This document shows, one piece after another, positions 22,721 through 35,600 of a stretch of 64,000 nt of DNA. Below the pieces are notes generated by a model. That model saw nothing but the letters and a program-made list of their open reading frames with translations, did no database searches and was not told where the DNA came from. Source of the stretch: Ancistrus triradiatus (lineage: Eukaryota; Chordata; Actinopteri; Siluriformes; Loricariidae); the NCBI GenBank assembly GCA_025084515.1, contig JAJAGP010000179.1:124001-188000 (forward strand), written 5' to 3'. A program made the position numbers and the translations under genes. Within the stretch, counting starts at the first letter, position 1. Every line of letters starts with the position of its first letter.

Positions 22721-22939
22721 GACAGCCCAGACAGACCACCAGTAGAGAGGGTTGTTTGATCCTAAGCACTAGCAGCTCCCACATTTTCGTTATTGTCAGA
22801 GAAGAGTTAACATCTTTGTTAATTAATATACATTGTGTTACATTCTTTTGCTTTTTATTCATGATTTTGTCCTTAACAGTGCCTAATGAAAAGTTGAATG
22901 TTGTAGCTTTGGTCATTGAAAAGTTGAATGTTGTGGCCA

Positions 22940-23185
22940 TGGTCGTTCTCACCGAGAGTATTCTAACCAAGAGTTCGTGAATGTTATGCTTTGAGTGTTC
23001 CCATCAGAACTGTCTGACCTGTTTTTACCTTATACATCTGTGATCCTGAGTTCTCACTGGACAGTTCTCACCAGAGCAGTCTGTCCTCCAAGGACGATTC
23101 TCACCACGTCTGTGAGAATGACCAACGGTTCTCACCAAGTCTGTCAGAACAACCAAGATTCTCACCCAGGCTGAGAGAATGGTCA
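22940..23185 (+). repeat. Degenerate tandem repeat, ~30-37 bp units
   Basis: TTCTCACC is repeated with following GTCTGTGAGAATGACCA-like text, for example at 23099, 23129 and 23158. Units vary in length and sequence. Confidence 0.6.
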
Positions 23186-23419
23186 AACCCAAACTCAGAT
23201 GACCCCAATAATGTGTGTGTGTGTAATGCCTTGTACGTGAAAATGTTATGAACTCCAGTAACCTGTACAGAGACGCATACACATACGCCACCACATGTTT
23301 AAAGAGAACAAACTCTGGCTCATAGGAGCCCATACATACATAATAAAGGCCGTCCATGCGTAACCACATAATGCATTAACTATATACATAAAGTAAATAA
23401 AGATAATGATGACAGTTAA

Positions 23420-23600
23420 AACGTATATAAAAAGAGTGCCCCTAGACCTAGGTCTACGATTTAATTATGGGCAGCGGAATTGGGCAACTTCCAAGGGAAA
23501 ACAACCTGAAGTCCTAGAAAAGACCTGAGACCTAGGAAGGGAGGAGATTTTTAAGGAGGAGTATATAAGCGCCGTTAAAACTGACGGTTGTTGACATTTC
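23420..23600 (+). promoter_or_regulatory. TATA-containing promoter- or LTR-like stretch
   Basis: Two good TATA motifs lie 138 bases apart: ACGTATATAAAAAG near 23421 and GAGTATATAAGCGCC near 23560. No coding exon follows in any frame I recognise. It could be part of a solo LTR, but I did not identify terminal TG/CA limits or a target duplication. Confidence 0.3.
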
Positions 23601-26271
23601 CACATTGTTTTGAGTGAGAGTGAGAGTGAGAACTGTAATTCTATGGCACTGCAACAGTGACCTCTGCTGGCCCTGCTGACCTGCCATCCATTAATCTTGG
23701 TGGAATTCAGTATTTAAACTAAGCAAATGATGAAGTGTCTCACAAATATCTAACCCAAACGTCTTCTGATGAAGAGCACAGCCGGTGTGTAGGATATAAA
23801 ATCTCCTTTAGAGCCCTCAACACAGCTAACAGACACTCACTGAAACCGTTTCAGCTGGATGTCTACACCATCGTGTAGGCCATTAGCTGACTTGAGGGAT
23901 TATTGCCCATTGGGAAAACGGTTTTCAACACGTCGTGAGCCTCGCACATTCAGGACTCGACTTGTTTAGCAGCGTGAATAGCTCGGATTTCAGGAAGACA
24001 TCCATCAAATTGTATTCTTAAGTGGCCGATGGATACTTGGTTTGACACTTGAGGATAGCACCACCTATGTAGCCTAAAACACTTACAAAACTAAATATGG
24101 CACAAAGCAGGTATGAAAACGAATGAATTTGTCTCAATGTGTGTGTTTTGTTGTTTGTTATTTACGTCAATTAAGGCTCATATGTAAAACGTATGTAAAG
24201 GCGTGAAAAACTGACCTGTCCATTGTTTCACATAGTTATTAGCAAGGATGTTTCCCCTGGCAAACCAAATAAACATTCATTATTCATTTACATCACCAAT
24301 AGTTTCTCTCTTTTCAACCGTCCTCTCTCCATATATGCAAAGTAAAGAAACGTGACGCACTAGGACCTGGGGGAGGTGCTGCTGCCCCATAACGTCCCTG
24401 AAACGGTGCTCACCCCATTACTAAAATACAAATAAAAAGATCTCAAACACAGTCAAAACATCTAAGATTTCATTTCATTATTGTTGGAATATTATGCTTA
24501 TTCTACCTAGTCATATGTTAGATAGATCTGCAAATATGGTTTATCATAATTAAAGTCAATAAATGTATTTATTGGATTTAAGAATAGCTTCAGTCTGCTA
24601 ATAAAATTTAATTTAAACAGCTAGTTTGGCTGGTGCTGAGACTTTCAGTTTATTTCTTTTTGTTAGGGTTTTAACAATAGCTCTTTTGTCCTCTGGCTGG
24701 TAATGGACCTTGCTTTTTCACAATTCCTTGTGAGAAACTAATTTTCTTCTGTCAAATGTCACACCGTCCTAAAAATTCAGTCATCCAGTTTATTAAACAC
24801 GAATGAAGCCACAGATAAGATGCGCCTTTGACTGTACCAATTTATATTGTCTATATTTATATGTCACTTTATATAAATTTGCTGCTATAAAGCTACTTCT
24901 CCAAACTGCAGGTTTTAAATTTGATGCCAGTTTCATAATGCAGACCTTTTTGGGTCATTTTTAATTATCCTAGGGGACTAACCTCTAAATACCCCCTAAT
25001 CAAAGCTTATCCCCCCATTAATAAATCTCTAGTGAAGCCCCTGGTTATATGAATAGTCGTTTTAAATAAATACAGGAAAAGTGATTTGCTTCCACGCTAA
25101 ACTCTTGATGCTGGCTTGGAAAACGTCTAAGCCCTGCTGTAGATCATTCTTTACTACTGCATACTCAAGCTGTAGCTGTGACAGTTAGTTCAAGCTTAGA
25201 GTCGGGGGCAGAAAACCGGGGTTAACGACAACAACTTGTAAATCTTGTTGCTTTCAGTGTATACACACCCGCAGCACTAAACTGGTTCCGCTTCATTCAG
25301 AAGCGATTGCATATGAAACAAACACAGAGCTTGCCCTCAAACCTGTGGCACTTTAACACAGTCTGAAACTGGTTTGAGTTCTTTAGCACTTGACACATTT
25401 TTAACAGTTTTTTTAGAGGGTCCCACAGCCAGGTCAATGCTAAAAGGAGATTTTTACCATTGTAGGAGCATGCTAACCTTTAATAGGCTTCCTGTAGAAA
25501 ATCATCTTTTTTTTTTGGACAAAAGTCAATGATCAAGGTTTTGATAAAGGATACAGGCGTGGATAGAGTCTCCATAGAAACAGTGGTACTGAACCTGCGA
25601 TTCTTAGTGACCCTTTACCCTCACCAGGCACTTTAATAGGAACACTACATGAGTACTGGGTAAGGCCTCTGTTGTAGCTCACCAGCATCAAGGCTGTGCA
25701 TTCTGAGACTATTTTCTGCTGACATTTTTCATTAACAAAGCATTTTTGTCTGCTGAACTGCCACTCCCTGGATGCTTTTTCTTTACTGCACCATGAGTAA
25801 ACTCTAGAGATTGCCGTCTGTGAAAAAAGAAACAATCAGGAGATAAGCGGTTATAGAAATACTCAACAATCATGCGATGGTCAAAATGATGATCAGTGAC
25901 ATCATGTTTTTCCCCATTTGGATGGGATGACACAGGCGTTCCTCAGTGAGCAGTCCTAATAACCGAACGTTGAACATTTCATTAAGAAGATAATAGCATT
26001 TTTGAACAGCATGCAATTAGGAAATTCACAGTCTAGCAGATTGAGTTCAATCCTTTATTTTGTACAAACCAATACACCATGTAAGTCATTTTGTGCCCAG
26101 TAGTAAGGTTTAGCAGCTTAAAAACAAACCTAAACAAACTTTTCATAAAACACATACATTCCGCAACCAACAAAAGCAGTAACGACACCAAAAGCCCGCT
26201 GTTTACATCAATCAGAAAACATTTTTAACAAAAAAGGTGTTTGGTCAACTTCAACGAATGCAGCTGCAGTG

Positions 26272-26460
26272 AGACAGTAGTGGCCTAGTGGTTAAGGACT
26301 ACGGACCAGAAGGTCCAGGGTTCAAATCCCGCTTCTGCCAAGCTGCCACTGTCGGGTCCTTGAACGAGGCCCTTAACCCTCAACTGCCTGAACTGTAGGA
26401 ACGTATCAACTCCAAGTCGCTCTGGATAAGGGCGTCTGCTAAATGGTGTAAATGTAAACG
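26272..26460 (+). repeat. tRNA-derived SINE copy (clearest)
   Basis: Its A-box region is GTGGCCTAGTGGTTAAGG, the B box GGTTCAAATCCCG, followed by GCTGCCACTGTCGGGTCCTT and CTCTGGATAAGGGCGTCTGC. It matches the copy at 46293. Confidence 0.85.
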
Positions 26461-26707
26461 TTACGACGTTTTCCTAAGACCCGTCGTCTCTCGAATGAAC
26501 TCTCAAATGTTTTAAGACAAGCCTGATACTCAGTGTTACAAACAGTCGTGACTGGGTCGTCTCGAAGACTTTGGTCATTCACGTGATAAGATGGATGCAA
26601 AACTTGAAAAAACATGCTGCGTCCTAAACGCTACGTCTCATTGGTTTCCAGCCATACTCTAGAATGCACAAAACGTCCCGATAACTGACAAGTTTCACTC
26701 ACGGTGT

Positions 26708-26800
26708 GGGGCTGTGGTGGCGGCACATCAGATAAGGTACTGGACTCTTGACCAGAAGGTTCAAGGTTCAAGAGTGTACCTCTAGAGTTGCATCAGCTGC
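26708..26800 (+). repeat. SINE fragment
   Basis: It contains GGACTCTTGACCAGAAGGTT followed by CAAGGTTCAAGAG, a shortened tRNA-like part of the same SINE. Confidence 0.5.
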
Positions 26801-28364
26801 AAGTTGCTTTGTGCTGAACGCTGCCTGGATATTTGTTTCCATCTCTATTACTGCCATGGTGAGTATTTGTTAGTTGTAACACAAGAAGGGTTTGCGGTGT
26901 TCAATTTCACGTCGTCTCCAACATAAAGCTAGAGGTTGGTTAGGGTCAGGTTTTGTTGGGATAGGGTGCGAATCGGTTCACTGGCAAGCTAAAACCTAGT
27001 TCCTAAAGAAGCCACAGTAGCTCAACCCACTTTGAACCCTCTACTTGGACATCCATTTGCATGGAGAAAACATCACGGCAGACGTTTTCATCCAGTGATA
27101 CAACTCTTCTTAGAATATGCTTTGCAACATGTGGATAGTACGTGTTACAACTAGATTAGCAACATTTGCACATTTCAATATTAGGACATGTGTTTTATTG
27201 CATTGGTCTCAATTTATTTGCTTGCTTCTAAATGAACAGGGTTTTTGGATCCCTGTAGAATATTTAGAATATTTTAATAAATAAGTATTTTCCAACACAT
27301 GTTCAAAGCCTGAGTTTGTTTGTTTGGCTTTGGGGGCAAAAAAAGTTCAAAGTGGCCCACTTGATATCCATACTGTTTGAGTGAAGAGGCGTTTGAATTC
27401 TGCTGTATATGCTAGGAGTAGAGAACACTTAAGAAAAAATTAGCATGTAACATACTTCATAAATATGATGCTTGTAACTGTAGCATGATGTCATCTCCAT
27501 CACCCAATAACCGTGGGCTCTATTCACACCGGCTTGGGTTGAACCCAAGTCTGATCTGCTGCTGTACATAGACTTCATCGTGTAGAGTTCTAACCGATCC
27601 ATAATGACTCATGACTCGATTCATGGCTCATCGTCAGCTTTTCTGTCTAGAATATTATTTATCTCAAACTACTCTTAAACTTATTGATTTTACACAGACT
27701 AGGGGTCCTGACACTAGATTTCCAGTTTTATCGAATCGACATTTTTCTGGATTGCTCATCATTTATTTAAGAACAACAGTTTGTCCTCATATTTATCTAT
27801 TTGGAAACCATGGGAAGAACAATCAGTGGATTACTATCACATTAGTATATAAAGTACATTATTGCTCCACAGGACCTAAGACGACGCCAGAATGAGATCG
27901 TGTATTGCTTCCGATGTAGGCGCAGTTGAAGTAGCTGTATCTTATAAACAACAATCCACGTTTTGTGAAAATAACTGTTCATAATTAGACGTCTGATTGG
28001 CTACCAGGAAGCCAAGTGTCACGCTTTATCATGCCTACGGGAATATTAATAATGACACGACTAACTGTTAACCACCAAAACCGTTACATCAATGCTAGCT
28101 GCAATTCTTGAACAGGTGGATTTATCACTTAAGCTGAGAAACCTTTTTGTAATTATAGCTAAATGGTGCTACTGCCAAGTGAGTAACTTTCTAAATACTA
28201 CATATCTGCGTCTTGATTTATTCGGGGTTAAACTTGAGTTACATTTTCATTTTTATTAAGGTAAAATGTATGTAATTGGGAAAAACCTTTTTGTGAACAA
28301 AATTTTTTACTGACCCATCGCTGTTTTGACCAAAAGCTTGACTTTGTTAATATTTTGACGTTAG

Positions 28365-28495
28365 TTGTGGTGGCCTAGCGGTTAAGGTCCTGGACTATAG
28401 ACTAGAAGCCACTGTTGGCTCCTTAACCCGCAATTTCTTGGACTGTAAGACTAAATCAATTGTACGTCTCTCTGGATAAGTGTCTCCACTTTATG
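28365..28495 (+). repeat. SINE copy with internal deletion
   Basis: It starts GTGGTGGCCTAGCGGTTAAG. The B-box part is deleted, and the tail reads GTCTCTCTGGATAAGTGTC. Confidence 0.65.
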
Positions 28496-28617
28496 ACTAG
28501 ATGAAAATGCTGATTGCAGTTGAACCATGCATTTTGCACATCATTATCTCTGCGTTCACGTAATCATTACGCCTGTAATCGCCCAATGGAGCGCTGGTGG
28601 CTAGGTGGTCAAGGTAC

Positions 28618-29110
28618 GTAGGGTTGGGTATCAAAACCAGTTCCAAATTTACTAGAACCAGGTATCTGTTAAGAAAATAGATTTTCGAATCCACTTATTG
28701 GTTCCTACTAACGCATTTCATGATTCAAATACGCGGCCGTGTCACTAAATGCATTAAAGTTGGAGAGACTGCGCTGTCCTATCGCAAATGCTGCGTCATT
28801 TCCCTTCTCTTAATGTGGCACGGAGTTGAATCGGAGCCTGAAAATGGTCCCGCCCAGTCCCTGTGAGCTTTATCACCATCATTTTCCACCAGATGTTTCC
28901 TTTAATATCCATGTTTTTAGAGTCAGCGTGCTGCTCGTCCTCGATGAGCTGTTCTGCCCGGCAACCGAGCTCTGATTGGTCGGCATGATTTTAGCGCATC
29001 CGAAGGACGCAGAAATTAGAACAGGCTCCGATTCAAAATTTTACGCACAATGGCAGATCGTCAGTTTTGGTCTGAAGAACCGAGTTAACATTTGGGTTCT
29101 CGGTGTGGAA
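28618..29110 (+). repeat. hAT-like non-autonomous repeat
   Basis: It opens GTAGGGTTGGGTATCAAAAC and contains CACTTATTGGTTCCTACTAA. A shorter relative lies at 7620-7800 (CACTTATTGGTTCCTTCATA) and a scrap at 370. Assignment to hAT is tentative. Confidence 0.4.
28911..28916 (-). terminator. abhd12: Candidate abhd12 polyadenylation signal (ATTAAA)
   Basis: TTTAAT on the plus strand reads ATTAAA on the minus strand, about 720 bases past the abhd12 stop codon. I saw no AATAAA nearer the stop. It lies inside a repeat, so use is uncertain. Confidence 0.25.
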
Positions 29111-29552
29111 AGGCCTTTACGCCAAAAGTTGCGTTGAGGATGAAAACAGATTGTCATCACTAGCACTACATCAGGGAATGCATTCGACGTACGACTATAT
29201 TCCTTAGGGCCAAGCTCTGGTCACAAATCCATTAAACTTGCATATAATTCACATTAAATCCTAAAAGGTAAAACTCCGCGGCTAAGCGGTCCTGATTATT
29301 CCAGTTACACTAGCAGCCGGTGCAAACGTCGTCTAGGTGCTCCTTATTCTCTTGCACCTACCAAGCTCCAGTGATGCCTGCCATCCCAGGGACCCACAGT
29401 GCACGTCTGCATCTAGCCTGTGCTCGGGGTGTCCTTCGTTAGTCACTCAGTGCCGCTGCTGTCTTTCTCAAAAGGTTTGTAAGTTGTTGATGGAATGCAC
29501 AGGTGTGTCACGCGGAGGCGGGAGAGTAGCTGTGTGTGTGTGTACAGTACAG

Positions 29553-29554
<2 letters not shown>

Positions 29555-29586
<32 letters not shown>
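29555..29586 (+). repeat. (GT)n microsatellite in abhd12 3' UTR
   Basis: A pure GT run. On the abhd12 transcript it is an (AC)n tract about 50 bases past the stop codon. A smaller GT run lies at 29531-29543. Confidence 0.9.
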
Positions 29587-29587
<1 letters not shown>

Positions 29588-29635
29588 ATCAGTGACAGTG
29601 CGAGACAGAGCGAAGTCCGGTGGGATATCTCACAG

Positions 29636-29669
29636 CTATACACGAGGGTGAGTCGTGCTGAGAAAATCA
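29636..29669 (-). CDS. abhd12: abhd12 exon 13 (last 11 codons and stop)
   Basis: The acceptor is CTTTTTCTTCCAG before TGATTTTCTCAGC. The short tail reads SDFLSTTHPRV then TAG at 29638-29636. ILxDFL at this position is what vertebrate ABHD12 proteins show, and the AG/T junction phase fits. It lies 2.3 kb past exon 12. Confidence 0.85.
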
Positions 29670-32600
29670 CTGGAAGAAAAAGACAGAATTAAAACAACAA
29701 CGATTACATTGTGCTCATAAGGTAGGATCTGAATCATCAGCCTTCTGGCTAATGGATGTTTAAGGAGCTTAACAGTGACCCTCTTTTCCTTCCGTTCATC
29801 AGTGTCACCACCAGATACCAGACTGCAGTCATAAAACTTAAGAGAGCTGATGTTTTAACTGGCGGGGGACCAATTCATCGGTCGGCTGATTAACGCCATT
29901 TCGAACTGATATTAAAAACAGTGGGGGAAATGTAAAGAAACTTTGCTTTTCCGCCTTACAACTTGCAGCTCATCCACTAGGACTGCTGAGCGGCTTCAAA
30001 CAAAGATGCTGAGAGAACATTCACAGAGGGTGGGACCAAAACCGTCTCCAGCATCACAACTTCCCGGGATTAAAAACAAAAAGATGCTGCGGCCATGTAC
30101 ACTGCGCTGACATCGTTTATTCTCTGCAAGTATTTACACATTTTTGATGCAGTTATTTGGAAATACGTGTTGTTAAGTGCAATAATACTGTTTGTTATTG
30201 AAATTGGTAAAAAATACAGGTTAAATAAATGTTCATTTTAGTTCGCCGACTTTGTGTCTCATTTACTATTATTAGTCACAAAAAAGTCCGCATTTATGTA
30301 CAGTGGGGCAAAAAAGTATTTAGTCAGTCACTGATTGTGCAAGTTCCCCTACTTAGAAAGATGAGAGAGGTCTGTAATTTTCATCATAGCTACACTTCAA
30401 CTATGAGAGACAAAATGAGAAACAAAATCCAGGAAATCACATTGTAGGGTTTTTAAAGAATTTAATTGTAAATTATGGTGGAAAATAAGTATTTGGTCAA
30501 TAACAAAAGTTCAGCTCAATACTTTCTAACATAACCTTTGTTGGCAATGACACCAACCTGCTTGCTTCCCAGCCTGGTGCAGGTCTACAATTTTCTTCCT
30601 GGTGTCCTTCAACAGCTCTTTGGTCTTGGCCATGGTTGAGTTTGGAGTCTGACTGTTTGAGGCTGTGGACAGGTGTCTTTTATACAGATAACGAGGTCAA
30701 ACAGGTGCCATTAATACAGGTAACGAGTGGAGGACAGAAGAGCTTCTTAAAGAAGTTGTTACAGTCTGTGAGAGCCAGAAAGCTTGCTTGTTTGTGGGTG
30801 ACCAAATACTTATTTTCCACCATGATTTACAATTGAATTCTTTAAAAATCCTACAATGTGATTTCCTGGATTTTTTCCTCATTCTGTCTCTCATAGTTGA
30901 AGTGTAGCTATGATAAAAATTACAGACCTCTCTCATCTTTCTAAGTAGGAGAACTTGCACAATCAGTGGCTGACTAAATACTTTTTTCGGCCCACGCTAT
31001 ATAGGCCATCGAACCAACCTGTTCTCAAAATATTGGCATCTGTTATTTAAAAAACAAAACAAACAAACAGTGGGTCGACCACTAGTTCAGTCCGGTTTGC
31101 ATTTTTATTCAAGTCCTTAGGACGTATACTGTTCTCGTTTGTTTGACAACATACAGAGCAGCTGGTGACTAAAAATGTTATAAGGAACTGGTTACATGCA
31201 ATAGTTATATGTGTGAATTTTACACAACAGACAGAATGCCAACAGCAATCGCTTTGAAAGTATGCAGAGACAAAATGGTGGAAACACAAGTAACCTGTTT
31301 AACCACCTTGAAATGGAGCACAAGCCAGACAGCAGGTTGGAGATTGAGATGCTGTGCACTGTACATATAGATACACACACACAAAAGTGGGTATGCATGC
31401 GTAGGTACAAAGGGTAAGGAAGAAGGAAATAAGGCTTACATTTCAATTTAAATGCTTATACACCTTTCGAGCTAAGGTCATGCTTACAATACAAAAGCCT
31501 ACATAAGGAAAGTTTATGGCAGTGCCAGCTGCTCTTCCACCATCACCTCCATTTTTTATCTGCTAAGGTTTTCTGATCGCTCGCTTTGAATTTCCTCCAT
31601 TTTGTCGTCCTCAGAGAGGATCGAACTAATAACGGTCAATACAAATGGAAAGCGTGTCTTGCGCAGAATGTAGTAAGCTGTAAAATGCAACGCAGTCTAT
31701 GTATGAACACGAAGAGTTTCTTAAGAAAATCTTAAGAAAATAAGTATGATTTTCTTAAGATAATATTTGAGAACTTCACGAACATTACGAACTTCATAGT
31801 GTTTGCTTAAGAAGTTTTTTCTTAAGAAAGCTGTCGTGAATCCGGCCACGATCCCATCCATAGTTGCAAAAACCCTGAAAGATGAATAAGATGGATGTCC
31901 AGCCACGACTCGGTGCACTCACACCACACTCGGACTCGCATCTCATGAATTACAGCTGTGCGTCTGAAAGCAGTGTTGTGTTTACCTGAGTATGTGAGGC
32001 AGCTGGGGGCTGCGGTAGATGAATTTGTGCCTGTAGCCCTGAGTGCTCGGGAAGGGAATAAACTGCACCTTGTGTCCATTCAGGCTCTTGGACTGTGCTG
32101 CGAAACTGTACAGCTAGGGTGAGAGGAGAGGAAATAACCTTTAGAGAGCGAAAGCATGAAGCTGGCGGCACCACAAAACAATGGGTCAAACCTATTCTCA
32201 TGGGTACTAAAAAGGAACACAGGAACACAGGAATTGAATCCTTCAGAACACTTTCTGGCTGCGTTTAGCTTAGCAGCTATGCTAGCACCCGGAGTTCACC
32301 AATAGAGTAAGTGTTTTGCTTTTCACTTTCACTACATGACATGAGATTTTTCACACTTCATTATAAAACGATGATTTTAGCCAACTGTAGGTGAATGTAA
32401 GAGTTTTCAACAATAAGGTCGGCTCCGCTATGATACAGTACGGACTATATTAAGCTCCTTGGATCATTTAACCTCCTACCTTTTTGCCTAAGCTGAAGGG
32501 GACGACAGGATCGTCTTCAGCATGGAGAATCAGGACTGGACATGAGATATGATTCATACTGAAAGACAGACACAGGCACAGAGTACACAATAAATATATC

Positions 32601-35600
32601 CCACTCTTTGTAATGAGGCACCTCCTGTGGCTCTGAGGTAAGAAACAGCAGTTCCTGTAGACCTGGGTTAGAAGCCCAGGCTGAGGTTGCATTGTGAAGG
32701 TCAGGTGGTGCAGTTATGGAGCCCTGCACTATGCCTTCACTATAGAGGGGTAAGACGGGATTTTGAAGCGGAGGAACATGTCTTTATTGAACGCACCGAT
32801 AATCAATCACTAAATTTTAAAAAATCCTTGTGGTTTTTACAACTGATAGAACCTCATTTAGCCCCATAAACAGTTTTTCTTGAGCCACACTTAAGTGAGG
32901 AGCAATTTGAGATCATTCTGTGGTTTCTTCCATAAACAGCCCTGTTCACGTCATGCCACAGCATTGGATTAAGATCTGGAGTCTGATGTGGTCATTCCTA
33001 AACGCAAAAGTTCTTCTTTTTAACTCCCTCACTGAGTCACTCACTGTCTGGTTCCCTCTTCTGATAACTCTCTGTGACCTCGGTATTCCCCTGTAAACAT
33101 TTCTCGCTACAATGGACCTCATTGTTCCATCAGTTTTGTAAAGTCAAAGCAGCCCCAAACCATAAAGCTTCCTCCACCATGCTTCACACTTGGGAGGGTT
33201 TAGGTTTTTCATTTTTCTTTTTGCAAACTTTGTTTTGCCTCTCCGTCTACACAACATTGTCCTAAGTCTTGTCTTGTGGAACATCCAGGTGTGGTTTGTT
33301 TTCTTTTTATAAAGCCATTATAAGTAAATATACATCAAAGCTTTCTTTATCTTCATTAACAGTGCCCTTAACCTTCAGTGGTGCTTGAAAGTTTGTGACC
33401 CCTTTAGAATTTTCTATATTTCTGCATAAATTTGACCTAAAACATCATCAGATTTTCACCCAAGCCCTAAAAGTAGATAAAGAGAACCCAGTTACACAAA
33501 TGAGACAAAAATATTATACATGTTCATTTATTTATTGAGGAAAATGATCCAATATTACATATTAGTGAGTGGCAAAAGTATGTGAACCTTTGCTTTCAGT
33601 ATCTGGTGTGACCCCCCTGTGCAGCAATAACTGCAGCTAAACGTTTCCTGTAGCTGTTGATCAGTCCTGCACACCGGCTTGGAGGAATTTTAGCCCCATT
33701 CCTCCGTACAGAACAGCTTCAGCTCTGGGATGTTGGTGGGTTTTCCTCACATTAGCTGCTCGCTTCAGGTCCTTCCACAACATTTCCATTGGATTAAGGT
33801 CAGGACTTTTGACTTGGCCATTCCAAAACATGAACTTTATTCTTCTGTAACCACCTTTGGTAGAACGGCTTGTGTGCTTAGGGGCCGTTGTCTTGCTGCA
33901 TGACCCACCTTCTCTTGAGATTCAGTTCATGGACAGATGTCCTGACATTTTCCTTTAGAATTCTCTGATATCATTCAGAATTTCATTGTTCCATCAATGA
34001 TGGCAAGCCGTCCTGGCTAGATGCAGCAAAACAGGCCCAAACCATGATACTACCCTACCACCACCATGTTTCACAGATGGGATAAGGTTCTTATGCTGGA
34101 ATGCAGTATTTTCCTTTCTCCAAACATAATGCTTTTCTTTTAAACCAAAAAGTTCTATTTTGGTCTCATCCATCCACAAAACATTCTTCCAATGGTCTTC
34201 TGGCTCGTCCACGTGATCTTTAGCAAACTGCAGACGAGCAGCAATGTTCTTTTTGGAGAGCAGTGGCTTTCTCCTTGCAGCCCTGCCATGCACACCATTG
34301 TTGTTCAGTGTTCTTCTGATGGTGGACTCATGAGCATTAACATTAGCCAATGTGAGAGAGGCCTTCAGTTGCTTAGAAGTTACCCTGGGGTCCTTTGTGA
34401 CCTCACCAACTATTACACGCCTTGCTCTTGGAGTGATCTTTGTTGGTCGACCACTCCTGGGGAGGGGAACAATGGTCTTGAATCTCCTCCATTCGTACAC
34501 AATCTGTCTGACTGTGGATTGGTGGAGTCCAAACTCTTTAGAGATGGTTTTATAGCCTTTTCCAGCCTGATGAGCATCAACATCTCTTTTGCTGAGCTCC
34601 TCAGAAATCTATTTTGTTCGTGCCATGATACACTTCCACAAACGTGTTGTGAAGAGCAGACTTTGATAGATTCCTGTTCTTTAAATAAAACAGGGTGCCC
34701 CCTCACACCTGATTGTCATCCCATTGATTGAAAACACCTGACAAATTTCAATTCAAATTAACTGCTAATCCTAGAGGGTCACATACTTTTGACACTCACT
34801 AACGTTAATGTTTTAGGTCATTTATGAAAAAATACAGTTCACAAACTTTCAAGCACCACTGTAATTGTACATTTAAGGAATACACACCACTTTAGACAAC
34901 AGCACAACAAAATTAATACAATCTTCTATAAGCAGTTCTCCATTTTAATTTAATCGACCGCTCAGTTGTTACCTTCTATACAGATTCTTGTCATCCCATC
35001 TGGTCCCTCTGCTCAGTATTTCTGCTAAATACTTTATCCATGTACTCCAATGCGTTCTGAAAACAGCCATTCTAATATTTTTCGAAAAAGTTACCGTCCC
35101 CATTAAATACATTTCTATCCAGTCATCTATGGTTGGCCCTTCTGATTGCAACCATTCCTGGTCAGAGCCTTTTTGCTAGCTGCTACAAGCACAGCCATTA
35201 CATACTCATATTCTACTTGTCTCATATCAAGGGGTGTGTTTTATCAAACATTATTGCAGCGACTTTTTGTGGCCTCTCTCCGACAGCACCAACGTCGCCT
35301 CTGATGTGGCGACAGCATGTTAGTGTGCGTTGTGCTGGTATGGGCGGATCAGACATAGCAGTGCTGCTGGAGTTTTTAAACACCTCAGTGTCACTGGCCT
35401 GAAAACAGCAACCCATGCTGCACACTGTGTCTATACGGATTAGGACATATTAAAAAAACACTTGGCTTAAGCTTGAAATACAGTTTCTGATGCCTACACT
35501 ATATTTTTGTACAGCTGCATGGCAACAGAAAGCGCAGATCCAACACTGTACTGTTTTGTTTTTTTTCTCTCAACAGAGCTCCATCTGTTTGTTCGGCTAC

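Larger units (their letters stand above)
21201..29635. other. Intergenic region between rlf and abhd12
   Basis: It contains the repeats listed at 22108-22720, 22940-23185, 26272 and 28365-29110, and a TATA-containing stretch at 23420-23700. I see nothing recognisable in 21250-22100, 23700-26270 and 26800-28360. The lower end of the abhd12 3' UTR must lie within about 28900-29635. Confidence 0.6.
29670..31985. other. abhd12 intron 12
   Basis: It contains the family 2 Tc1-like deletion derivative (30301-30997) and the inverted-end element copy 2 (31460-31853). I recognise nothing in 29700-30290 or 31010-31450. Confidence 0.65.

Noticed and set aside
29337..29692. Open frames rich in VCVCVC / HTHTHT
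   Set aside because: They are translations of (GT)n repeats within the abhd12 3' UTR.
31721..31874. This segment as the real last exon of abhd12
   Set aside because: It has a fair acceptor but encodes repeat-derived sequence; the exon at 29636-29669 gives the expected SDFL tail in phase.
34192..34731. 179-codon plus-strand open frame
   Set aside because: It is antisense to the family 1 Tc1 transposase at 33994-34626; its text mirrors known transposase codons.
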